A stretch of 64,000 nt of DNA from Saonia flava (GTDB lineage Bacteria > Bacteroidota > Bacteroidia > Flavobacteriales > Flavobacteriaceae), in NCBI RefSeq assembly GCF_011927795.1, contig NZ_JAATJJ010000001.1, positions 434,001 through 498,000 of the forward strand, read 5' to 3'. Of this stretch, positions 53,242 to 61,391 are shown piece by piece (the first letter of the stretch is position 1; every line of letters begins with the position of its first letter). The notes beneath the pieces are model-generated. The model saw only the letters and a list, made by a program, of their open reading frames with translations, made no database searches and was not told the origin of the DNA. Both the position numbers and the translations under genes were made by a program.

Positions 53242-55158
53242 TTATCTACCTTGAACCATAGCAGTTAAATTTTCCAATGCTTTTGCATAGTAATCATTGT
53301 ACTGTTTTATGTTTTCCTCGGTGGGGTTTTCCAATACACTCTGCAAGTATGGCATATCAGAGAATTTAAACACACCATTGTCCACATCCTTGGATTGCAT
53401 TATTGTTTTGAGCTTTCCTAGTTTTTGCTCGGTAGTTGCCTGTTGTTCAAATCCATATTGCTCCATCAGAAGCTGTTGCATCGTTTTGGATTTTGTAGTT
53501 TTTATATTATTGTCCACCGTGACAGTCTCAACATCAAAATATGTAGGTTGATATGCAGGATTTGCTGCTATCAAAGCATCTTGCATTCGATTCATAACCT
53601 GCTGCATATTGGACACAACATTGACTAAATCATTAGTGTTTATGCCGACTGCCGTATTTATATATGAAAACAGGTCGTTACCATAATACTCCTCCCAGGC
53701 TACACCAATGATTCGTTTATAGTCATTTGTTCGCATATTTTGTGGTGAAACTGCTATGCCCATACCATCTAAATTACCAGAAGGTAAAATGTAATCTCCC
53801 TTATTAACAGTGCCTAGAACCTTTACAGGTACCTGACCTAAGAAAGCTACTTGCTTATATTGGCTTACTTCCTCCCCTTTAGGCATTGCTCCAGATACAA
53901 TGGGATTTTTAGAGATAACCATGAAACGGTCAGCATCTACAAAACTTTTTGATATCTCACCAGCCCTCAACCCTACAACCTCTCCATAAGTAAATGTTTC
54001 CTTAGCATCATATTTTTTCAACCATTCCGCATAATCAGCACCTCCCGACTCAAAGGCCACCCCAACATTAGCCTCGTTATACCATATATATAAGGATATC
54101 TGTACGCCCTGAATAAATAAGGTAAAAGCTGCATCCACAGCATCATCACAATCACCCGCAATACCAACACCCGCAATACAAGCGCCAAGGTTAATACCAA
54201 AACTTGCCGATGATTGTATTAGGTCTAGATATTCTAAAAGTAGATTTAGTGAATAATCGTTATTCAAGTACACGCTAAAAGCACTTGGCGCCTCTGCTGG
54301 CGGAGCCGTGTCATCATCATCTTGATCCTTAGCTTCATCCTCCGAAGGCTCATTATCAACAATGACATCTAAAATAAAATTTTGGCTAACATCAGTATAG
54401 GCCTGAAATCCCTCTATTCTACCAATTGGTTCACCTCCTCCATTCCAAAAAGACACAAAATTGCGCTCTCGACTGGGCACGGCATCGTTCAATTGAATGG
54501 CCATACCGTTTGCACTACCTTGTAATCTTAAGGGGTAGGCATCAATATCCGATTGGTTAGTTTCCGAAACTTGGGCCGTAATTGTTACCCTATTGTTGAA
54601 ATTTGATGCACCATCCGCTGTCAGTGTTTGTAAGCGGGTATCCTGTTCTACATAGACATCCCCTGTGAAACGAGACAAGCTTTGGTTGTTTACATTAAAA
54701 TCACTATTTAGATTGGTCACCCCGTCCGCTACAAGGTTCCTATGCCTAACATAAGGAACATAGGTAAGGGATTGTTCACTGAACTCCACAAAATTAGTTC
54801 CTGCATCCATATCAATATCTACTTTTAAGGTTTTGGGACCATCCCAATCAATGGTATTGAAAGTGCCCAAGCTTTCAGGAGTTGTTTGTCCCTGTCCTAT
54901 GGTAAGATTTATGGTTCCGTAGGGATCCGTTTGTGTCTCTTGGGTCTCTTGGTAATTTACATTGCCAGAGGCGTCCATAACTGTAAACCGAATACTGATG
55001 GGACGATCCGGTATGTTATTGGACGGAATGTCCACACCGGGGATTTCATCCGAATTGTTGTCAATCAACACTGCTTGATAGGTAATACCTTCAGTTTGTG
55101 CTATTCCGACATAAAGGCAAAAAAGGCTTAAAATGGTGAATATGTATATTTTTTTCAT
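53242..55158 (-). CDS. Large exported protein with tail-fibre/peptidase G2-like region
   Basis: A 638-residue protein with a signal peptide (about 1-20, ending VGIAQ). The first 100 residues are beta-rich and common at the front of Flavobacteriaceae exported proteins (ITYQAVLIDNNSDEIPG). The centre has GADYAEWLKKYDAKE, GEVVGLRAGEIS, MVISKNPIVSG and VAFLGQVPVKVLG-V-KGDYILPSG, similar in order to the autoproteolytic G2 intramolecular chaperone domains of tail fibres. A DEDD-rich linker lies near 275-295. The function is unknown. It is the last gene of a three-gene operon with OM-barrel and T9SS proteins. Confidence 0.7.
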   Translation of the reverse strand: MKKIYIFTILSLFCLYVGIAQTEGITYQAVLIDNNSDEIPGVDIPSNNIPDRPISIRFTVMDASGNVNYQETQETQTDPYGTINLTIGQGQTTPESLGTFNTIDWDGPKTLKVDIDMDAGTNFVEFSEQSLTYVPYVRHRNLVADGVTNLNSDFNVNNQSLSRFTGDVYVEQDTRLQTLTADGASNFNNRVTITAQVSETNQSDIDAYPLRLQGSANGMAIQLNDAVPSRERNFVSFWNGGGEPIGRIEGFQAYTDVSQNFILDVIVDNEPSEDEAKDQDDDDTAPPAEAPSAFSVYLNNDYSLNLLLEYLDLIQSSASFGINLGACIAGVGIAGDCDDAVDAAFTLFIQGVQISLYIWYNEANVGVAFESGGADYAEWLKKYDAKETFTYGEVVGLRAGEISKSFVDADRFMVISKNPIVSGAMPKGEEVSQYKQVAFLGQVPVKVLGTVNKGDYILPSGNLDGMGIAVSPQNMRTNDYKRIIGVAWEEYYGNDLFSYINTAVGINTNDLVNVVSNMQQVMNRMQDALIAANPAYQPTYFDVETVTVDNNIKTTKSKTMQQLLMEQYGFEQQATTEQKLGKLKTIMQSKDVDNGVFKFSDMPYLQSVLENPTEENIKQYNDYYAKALENLTAMVQGR

Positions 55159-55168
55159 GATATGGTTG

Positions 55169-55813
55169 TTAGAAAGAACAGTTGCATCCTGGTAATTGTA
55201 TAATGATGCCCATTCCGAAATTATGATTGGAAATATTTAATTTTTCATTATCGTTCGGGTTGGAATTCACTAAAGAAAAGCTTCTCCCGTATTGATATTG
55301 GACAAACAATGCTGCTTTGTTGGATATGGGGTACTCTATCCCCAAGCCCAATCTTGGCACCACTATTAAGTTGTCAAATTCATCTTCTCTGGTTAAGTCA
55401 AATACTTGGTTGTTCAAAGTCTGTGTTCCACGCAACAAATACTCCATAGAGGCGCTTAGCTTGGCAAAAAAGACAAAGTCCCTAGATCTTGCATAATTAT
55501 ACCAAAGCCCGGTCTGCAAACCCAAATAAGATAGGTCCCACTCGTAAAAATTGTCCAAAAGGACATCGCTTCCCATTGCACTATAGTTTGTAAAGACACC
55601 CCCTACCATGATATGAGCTTTGTCCCCGGGAAGTTGAAAGGCATACCCGGCACCCATATAGGTATTGCTACCCTTTTGTAAATTTTCCAAGGACCCACCA
55701 GATGAGTTTTTATATTCAAAGGAAGATATGGTCTGTCCAACATCAGAATACAATATTTGTCCATAAGACATGGCAGACAACAAACAAATGGCTAAAAACA
55801 AATACTTGTTCAT
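55169..55813 (-). CDS. Outer-membrane beta-barrel protein
   Basis: A 214-residue protein with a signal peptide (about 1-18, ending AMSYGQ). Alternating hydrophobic strands such as YMGAGYAFQLPGDKAHIMVGGVFTNYS, LGLQTGLWYNYARS and FFAKLSASMEYLLRG end with HNFGMGIIIQLPG, the pattern of PorP/SprF or OmpW-like barrels. It is probably an outer-membrane partner of the T9SS-targeted protein, encoded 2 bp away. Confidence 0.8.
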   Translation of the reverse strand: MNKYLFLAICLLSAMSYGQILYSDVGQTISSFEYKNSSGGSLENLQKGSNTYMGAGYAFQLPGDKAHIMVGGVFTNYSAMGSDVLLDNFYEWDLSYLGLQTGLWYNYARSRDFVFFAKLSASMEYLLRGTQTLNNQVFDLTREDEFDNLIVVPRLGLGIEYPISNKAALFVQYQYGRSFSLVNSNPNDNEKLNISNHNFGMGIIIQLPGCNCSF

Positions 55814-55815
55814 TT

Positions 55816-56301
55816 TTATTGCTTTATAAGTTGTCTAATACTGTGTTGTTGCCCAACCTGGAGTTTAAAAAAATAGACTCCCCTTGACAAGTTCTCCAAT
55901 GGAACTGTAATTTGGGTGCTATTCTCACGAATCTGGTGCAAAATCAATCTACCGGTCATGTCAAATAAGAACACATCTACATTTTCATCCTCTGTGTTTT
56001 CCAGATTTACCACAACCCCATCAATAAAGGAATTGGGGTATACGATCATTTCCAGTTCATTGGGATTGCTCCCTATGACCCCTGGTCGTAAAATCTGCAA
56101 AAAACCTTGACGCAACGTTTTATTTTCTGTTGCAAATGTGTTAATGACACTGGTTTGCCCAATACTTTGCTGTAAAAAATAATTGCCTTGCGTAGAGGTA
56201 ACCCTTTTACTATTCCCACTTACCCCTAAAGTCTGTCGCACTAAGACTTGGGAATGCCCATACAATGAGAACAACAATAATGCGAGTAAAAATTTCTTCA
56301 T
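55816..56301 (-). CDS. T9SS type A sorting-domain protein
   Basis: I use ATG at 56301 (MKKFLLALLLFSLYGHSQ), giving 161 residues. The Sec signal is followed by a short mature region. The last 75 residues are a Por secretion system sorting domain: ELEMIVYPNSFIDGVVVNLE, VFLFDMTGRLI, ENLSRGVYFFKLQVG and terminal RQLIKQ. It should be moved through the type IX secretion system and anchored or released at the surface. First gene of an operon controlled by the ATGGACA element. Confidence 0.9.
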   Translation of the reverse strand: MKKFLLALLLFSLYGHSQVLVRQTLGVSGNSKRVTSTQGNYFLQQSIGQTSVINTFATENKTLRQGFLQILRPGVIGSNPNELEMIVYPNSFIDGVVVNLENTEDENVDVFLFDMTGRLILHQIRENSTQITVPLENLSRGVYFFKLQVGQQHSIRQLIKQ

Positions 56302-56366
56302 GTTAATTGATTGGTTTTTAAGGTTCAACACTACCAAATTACTTACGATGTTGTTATGCACCTAAT

Positions 56367-56426
56367 TTTGTCCATGGACAAAGTATGGACAGAATTGATG
56401 GACAGCAAGCATAGACAACATGGACA
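56367..56426. promoter_or_regulatory. ATGGACA repeat operator ahead of the T9SS operon
   Basis: TTTGTCCATGGACAAA (56367-56382) is a perfect 16-bp palindrome. ATGGACA recurs at 56374, 56385, 56398 and 56420. The 18-mer ATGGACAAAGTATGGACA (56374-56391) is identical to 59414-59431. It begins 66 bp upstream of the start codon on the minus strand. Confidence 0.7.
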
Positions 56427-56545
56427 AGTCCTTGAGATAAACTAGATTAATATCATTAAATAATTGAAAAACAATTGGTTACATATATTAATAAAAAATA
56501 TATGTTAGAATATCATGGACAGTAGTAAAAAAAAACATAAAATAA

Positions 56546-56588
56546 CAGCCGGCATCAAGTTGTTGAACCCAACCTGAGCGGCCAGCTG
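56546..56588 (-). terminator. CAGCCGGC-type terminator after the small lipoprotein gene
   Basis: CAGCCGGC pairs with GCCAGCTG with one mismatch, and a nested GTTG/CAAC hairpin lies in the loop. The 19-base left part matches 57088-57106 exactly. The rest of the 56362-56649 gap is non-coding apart from the ATGGACA operator. Confidence 0.6.
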
Positions 56589-56649
56589 CCGTTTTTATTA
56601 ATTAGTAAAATAATTATTTACAGAGGCTAATCTTTGTTTTTAAATTGCC

Positions 56650-57027
56650 TTATTGTTTGCTTCCTTCCCAAGTGCCTTCCATATTCCTTCCTGCATCTAT
56701 CCAGGTACCCGTAGCTTCGTTGTTTTCTTTTAATTGACCAACAAACTCCCGGTCATCTGTATTGCCCAAAGTGGCGGACAGAGTGCCATTATCAGTAACT
56801 TTTCCAGAGATATTTTGGGAGTCTTGGGTATATGCTGAAGTAGCAGTTCCAGAAACATTGCCATTTGCATCTACATTGACTGTCCAAATTCCTCTATCGT
56901 CTCCCGAGTAAGCGCCGTTCCAGGTTCCCGTTAAATTAGAATCAATATTCACATCTTGTTCATCCTTTGAACAGGACGTAATTGCTATTGTAAAAATTAG
57001 TATCGGTAAAAAAAGTAGTTTTTTCAT
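56650..57027 (-). CDS. Small lipoprotein, possible partner of the cytolysin-family protein
   Basis: A 125-residue lipoprotein with lipobox AITSC (Cys19). The mature part is a repeat-like beta sheet: LTGTWNGAYSGDDRGIWTVNVDANGNVSGTATSAY and the closing GTWIDAGRNMEGTWEG. No family recognised. It lies downstream of the cytolysin-type gene in the same direction and shares the same 3' hairpin sequence. Whether it protects the cell, helps export or is unrelated is not known. Confidence 0.75.
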   Translation of the reverse strand: MKKLLFLPILIFTIAITSCSKDEQDVNIDSNLTGTWNGAYSGDDRGIWTVNVDANGNVSGTATSAYTQDSQNISGKVTDNGTLSATLGNTDDREFVGQLKENNEATGTWIDAGRNMEGTWEGSKQ

Positions 57028-57089
57028 TTTATTTATTATTTAGGTATATTTTTTTAATCAATTAAAGCAAATCAAAGATTTTTAAATAA

Positions 57090-57128
57090 CAGCCGGCATC
57101 AAGTTGCTTCATCCTAAATGGCCGGCTG
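57090..57128 (-). terminator. CAGCCGGC terminator after the cytolysin-family gene
   Basis: A perfect 8-bp stem CAGCCGGC / GCCGGCTG around a 23-base loop, 12 bp beyond the stop codon of the minus-strand gene. AT-rich DNA with T runs follows on the minus strand. Confidence 0.7.
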
Positions 57129-57140
57129 CATATCTATTAA

Positions 57141-59201
57141 TTATAGTGCATAAGGACCATCTTCGGTGCCATCTAGACCTTTCACAACCAATAATCCTTC
57201 TGGCGTAAAAAACAGCATTTTTTGTATGGCATTACCATTAATGTTTATTTTACAAGCAGCCTCTACCGCTCCTCTCAATTCCCCTACATCAGTTTCTGGT
57301 TCCCAGCAATTAAAATCAGGATAACCTCTAGTATCTCCATTCGGAAGGCTTATTGACCGAGGGTTGTAATAATTTCTTCTGCTATATGTGGCCCCATTGT
57401 TCTCAAAGGAATAGTAATATGAGGAAGTAACATCACCGCTTATGGTACGAACAAAACTGGATCCTACATAGTAACCTATTACTTGATCATAAACATCTCG
57501 TCTAACTGCAGCTTTAACCCCTTTACCAAATAATGGGTATTCTATACAATTCGCATCCCTACCTTCAGCACCATTTAGCCCTTCAATATCACTATCTATA
57601 TCACTTTGACCTGTAAAAGCGTCATTGACGACAAACCTTCTGTTGGTACCATTTTGTTGGCTAAAATTACCTATTGGAGCTGTTGGCGTGCCATTGATAT
57701 TACCACTATTATAAATGAGAATTTCATATTCCGTTCCCTGCTCATTGAATATGTAGATCTCACCCAAAAACTGCCTTAAAGCAGCTCCTACATTATCAAA
57801 AGTTGTAACTCCAAGTGGACCATTGGAATCTTTAATACTGTATGGTTGTGACACAGAGCCAGATGAGGCATTAAAAATCACGTATTCTGTACCTGCCCCA
57901 TTAAAAATAGCAGTATATTCATCTTTAATTTGGGTTGCAGCTCCAATACCATCATCAAAAAGATCTACAAGGTTTAAATACAATACTGGAGGAAGAACTC
58001 CTTTTAATTCACATTCCACAACTTCCATTTCTGTTGAAATATTAACCCCTACTTGTTTTGATGGGTCTTCCAATGAGTATATTTCATAAGAAAGAGGCAG
58101 TCCAGTTCTTATGTCCGTACTTGCAGCCAACATATCTGCCAAAGCTTCTACATTTGTCTCCCCTAAGCTTGCAAATGTATTTTGAGAATCTCCACCATAG
58201 GCAATCACCTTTACCTTTAGGTTTTCCATCTTCTTCATTGTATCAACTTCAAGGTCACCTTCTATGTCATTATTAAAACCATCATAAGAAGCAGATATTT
58301 GAGTATTCATTTCCTCCAATGAGGAGGTAGATTCTATTAACATATAGAAAATTCTACCATAGGTCACCTTTTTTATATAGGTCGCAGGATTATCTGCTTG
58401 AATATACTTGTCTAAATCTTCAGGGGTAACACTTTCATCAAAAACATCATCGTAGCTAGTTGGAAAGTCATAACTGATATCATAGTAAGATTGATTCAAT
58501 TTCACCAGTACCCTATTATATGTGTTTTCAGTGCTAAATGATAATTTCCCTTCTGCCTTTATGCCATACCCCTCGTAAGAAAGTCCCATTTTTAATGCTA
58601 GCTGTTCTTCAGAAAATACATTTTCATATACTAAATCGAAATTTGAAGGTACTACTCCACTACTACCAGAGATAATATTGTTCATTGCCTGTCTAACTTG
58701 TGACTCGCTCATTTCATCCAAGTCTTGGGATGCTTGTAGATTTCCATCGTTCAAATTGTACGAAATACTGCCACCAGCTCTTTTCAATGGTATTCCTTGC
58801 GGTTTTACATTGTTTATGGTCTTGCCCTGCAATAGAGCTCCTGGGAAAATTTCACTTGCTACACCGCCCAAAGTCTGAAATTCCCCTGTACCATCTGTAA
58901 CACTAACCGTTCTGGATTTACATATAAACCTATGTGTTTCTGCCTCTGACCCAGTACCTGTTGTATAATCATCTGGGTAGTCTTCACCTTCTTCAAGGAT
59001 TTCTTCGGTTCTAGACTGGGGCACCTCTTGGAATTCCCCTCCTTGGTCGATTACCGAGTCAAAAGTGAGGTTCGTACCAACTGGTGGATTGTCATCATCA
59101 ATGATTCCAGAATCATTTTCATCTTTGCTACAGGCTGTTAGCGCAATGCACGCAACTGCCATTAACATAAAACTTTTTAAAATAACTTTACTTGTTTTCA
59201 T
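57141..59201 (-). CDS. Thiol-activated cytolysin (CDC-like) family lipoprotein
   Basis: A 686-residue lipoprotein with lipobox LTAC (Cys24). Residues about 110-390 match the pore-forming core of cholesterol-dependent cytolysins: FPGALLQG (119-126), QGIPLKRAGGSISYNL, a SFSTENTYNRVLVKLNQSYYDISYDFP block, VFDESVTPEDL, YIKKVTYGRIFYMLIEST and VIAYGGDSQ (hinge Gly-Gly about 336-337), then TGLPLSYEIY. The C-terminal 290 residues do not look like CDC domain 4. The cholesterol-binding undecapeptide (ECTGLAWEWWR type) is not visible, so a different receptor is likely. A long acidic linker follows the lipid anchor. It would form pores in a target membrane, perhaps of a competing cell or predator, but activity is unproven. 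Confidence 0.85.
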   Translation of the reverse strand: MKTSKVILKSFMLMAVACIALTACSKDENDSGIIDDDNPPVGTNLTFDSVIDQGGEFQEVPQSRTEEILEEGEDYPDDYTTGTGSEAETHRFICKSRTVSVTDGTGEFQTLGGVASEIFPGALLQGKTINNVKPQGIPLKRAGGSISYNLNDGNLQASQDLDEMSESQVRQAMNNIISGSSGVVPSNFDLVYENVFSEEQLALKMGLSYEGYGIKAEGKLSFSTENTYNRVLVKLNQSYYDISYDFPTSYDDVFDESVTPEDLDKYIQADNPATYIKKVTYGRIFYMLIESTSSLEEMNTQISASYDGFNNDIEGDLEVDTMKKMENLKVKVIAYGGDSQNTFASLGETNVEALADMLAASTDIRTGLPLSYEIYSLEDPSKQVGVNISTEMEVVECELKGVLPPVLYLNLVDLFDDGIGAATQIKDEYTAIFNGAGTEYVIFNASSGSVSQPYSIKDSNGPLGVTTFDNVGAALRQFLGEIYIFNEQGTEYEILIYNSGNINGTPTAPIGNFSQQNGTNRRFVVNDAFTGQSDIDSDIEGLNGAEGRDANCIEYPLFGKGVKAAVRRDVYDQVIGYYVGSSFVRTISGDVTSSYYYSFENNGATYSRRNYYNPRSISLPNGDTRGYPDFNCWEPETDVGELRGAVEAACKININGNAIQKMLFFTPEGLLVVKGLDGTEDGPYAL

Positions 59202-59264
59202 AATTTTGTGGTTTTAAAGGTTCAACACCCCAAAACTATCTTCAAGTCAAGCTGTTACCTAATA

Positions 59265-59431
59265 TTGTCCATGGACAAAACATGGACGAGCCTTCCAAAA
59301 GTCGATGAAACACACCATGGACAAAGCATAATCATAAATTTCACCTAATAATTTAAAATATTGATTATCAGTTATTTAAAATGATATATGAAAAATATGA
59401 AGTTTTTGGAAGCATGGACAAAGTATGGACA
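59265..59431. promoter_or_regulatory. ATGGACA operators in the divergent cytolysin/regulator promoter region
   Basis: The palindrome TTGTCCATGGACAA (59265-59278) overlaps ATGGACAAAACATGGACG (59271-59288). Another ATGGACA is at 59317, and the 18-mer ATGGACAAAGTATGGACA at 59414-59431 faces the regulator gene. On the minus strand a -7 box TAGTTTTG (59231-59238) lies 26 bp downstream of the palindrome, an activator-like position. The remainder of the 309-bp gap is non-coding. Confidence 0.7.
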
Positions 59432-59510
59432 CAGAGGTTTTTAGACATTGAAATTGATTTTTTTGACCGAAAGTTGATTTATCTTAGTGGAAACCAAACC
59501 ATTCTGATCA

Positions 59511-61391
59511 ATGAAGTCAATGAAACTCCTTTTGCTTATTTGCTTTCTTTCACATATAAGTCTACAGGGACAGGACCAAAAAGAGATAGACAGTTTAATA
59601 AAGGTTTATCATGCAAATAATTCAATTGAGGCCAAAGTCCTTGCACTGGATGATTTGATAGATCTGTATGTTTATACCGAACCAGATGAGGCCAAAAAAT
59701 ACATTGATGAAATGCTCCAAATTTCCGAGAAAGCCAACTACAAGCATGGTCTGCTCAGGGTTGAGTTTTGTTTGGGCCATTATTATTCTACCTTGGGACA
59801 AATGGACCTTGGGGTAAAGTATTACAGAAAAGCCTTAAAACTTTCCTTTGAACAGAATGATGATACTTTTTTGGCCACGCTCCTAAAAAACCTTGCTGTA
59901 TATGAGGAGCATCAAGGAAATCATGGCAAAGCAATTGAACTTATGGATTCTTCGGCAACGTATCAATTAGGTTATGGTGATTATGTGCGCTATGGTTCGG
60001 CCATGAACATCATTGGATTTAACTATTATGAAATGGGCAATTTTCCAAAGGCCATGGAATATTACAACAAGGCATTGAGGACCATGGACACTATAGATAT
60101 TAAGAGCTATCATAAAGCCGATACCCATAGAAATATTGGATATTTGCAGACTGTTCAGGAACGATATGATGATGCATTGAATTCCTTTCAATTGGCCATG
60201 AAGGTTTATGAAGAAACCGATGATCACTTATACCAAGCTACTACCTGGCTAGATATGGGTGATGTCTATGCTGAAAAAAAAGACCACTCCAAGTCCATAA
60301 AATTTTACAACAAAGGTCTTGATTTGGGGAGTAAATATAAGTTCCCAACCATTATGGTATATGCCTACAGTGGATTGGGAAATGCCTATAAAGAATTGGG
60401 AGAGATAACCAAGGCCATTCCGTACTTGGAAAAATGTTTGACCACAAATCTAGCCGATATTTCACAAATAAACCGCATCACATATAATTACAATTTAGGC
60501 CATGCCTACACCTTGAACAACCAATTGCAAAAAGCATTGAACCACCTCAATGAAGCAGTGTTTTTAGGGGATTCCATGAAAATATCCAAAAGATTAAAAG
60601 ATGCACTCTACTTTAGGAGCAAACTCCATGAAAAAAAGGGGGAGTTGAACAAGGCGATATTGGACTTGCAACGGTCGGTTACCATTAATGACAGTATTTT
60701 CTCCTTAGAAAAGGCAAAACAAGTGGACAAGCTGCAAACCCTGTATGAAACGGAAAAGAAAGAAGCGGAAATAGCCATACAACAAGAAGAAATCAAAACC
60801 TTAAATGAAAAGGCCAAGGTAGATAAGTTGACCAAGGGGCTCTATGCCGGAGGAATGTTTACATTTTTGACGGTTTCTGGCCTTTTGTACTTTGGATTTA
60901 AGCAACGCATGAAAAAGAACCGGATAGCCCGGGAAAAACAGGAGGAAATCTATAAACAGGAAATTGAGCATAAAAAGAAGGAGCTCGCCAGCCAAACCCT
61001 TCATCTGGTCCAAAAAAGCACATTTATACAAGAGCTAAAGGAGAATTTAGAAAAATTAAAAAGTTCACCTGATAAGTTTAAAGTGGAATTCAGGCGCATT
61101 GTAATGCTCTTGAAAAAACAAAGTGCAGAAGACAAGGATTGGGAGGTCTTTAAAACCTATTTCTCCGAGGTACACAATGACTTTGACCAGAAGCTCAAAA
61201 CCCTGTACGAGGACATATCCGAAAAAGAGATAAGATTAGCAGCCTTTCTTAGGATGAACTTAACCACCAAGGAAATTGCGGCCACCTTAAACGTATTGCC
61301 CGATAGTATTTTAAAATCCAAATACCGGCTTAAAAAGAAGTTGGGTCTTGATAAAGAAACCGATTTGAACCAATTTTTAAATGCGTTATGA
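59511..61391 (+). CDS. Membrane TPR protein with C-terminal LuxR-like HTH, copy 1
   Basis: A 626-residue transmembrane regulator. Signal peptide about 1-21. About eight TPR units fill residues 30-400 outside the membrane (for example LGVKYYRKALKLSFEQ, FPKAMEYYNKALRTM). One membrane helix, GMFTFLTVSGLLYFGF, is near 450. A cytoplasmic coiled coil (REKQEEIYKQEIEHKKKEL) follows, and then an HTH near the end (EIRLAAFLRMNLTTKEIAATLNVLPDSILKSKYRLKKKLGL). The layout fits a one-component sensor that binds DNA from the membrane. ATGGACA elements precede it. It overlaps copy 2 by 4 bp. Confidence 0.9.
   Translation: MKSMKLLLLICFLSHISLQGQDQKEIDSLIKVYHANNSIEAKVLALDDLIDLYVYTEPDEAKKYIDEMLQISEKANYKHGLLRVEFCLGHYYSTLGQMDLGVKYYRKALKLSFEQNDDTFLATLLKNLAVYEEHQGNHGKAIELMDSSATYQLGYGDYVRYGSAMNIIGFNYYEMGNFPKAMEYYNKALRTMDTIDIKSYHKADTHRNIGYLQTVQERYDDALNSFQLAMKVYEETDDHLYQATTWLDMGDVYAEKKDHSKSIKFYNKGLDLGSKYKFPTIMVYAYSGLGNAYKELGEITKAIPYLEKCLTTNLADISQINRITYNYNLGHAYTLNNQLQKALNHLNEAVFLGDSMKISKRLKDALYFRSKLHEKKGELNKAILDLQRSVTINDSIFSLEKAKQVDKLQTLYETEKKEAEIAIQQEEIKTLNEKAKVDKLTKGLYAGGMFTFLTVSGLLYFGFKQRMKKNRIAREKQEEIYKQEIEHKKKELASQTLHLVQKSTFIQELKENLEKLKSSPDKFKVEFRRIVMLLKKQSAEDKDWEVFKTYFSEVHNDFDQKLKTLYEDISEKEIRLAAFLRMNLTTKEIAATLNVLPDSILKSKYRLKKKLGLDKETDLNQFLNAL

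Noticed and set aside
59381-59620. 79-codon plus-strand frame overlapping the ATGGACA element and the regulator start
   Set aside because: It runs out of frame into the TPR-HTH gene and matches nothing. The DNA is better explained as promoter region.
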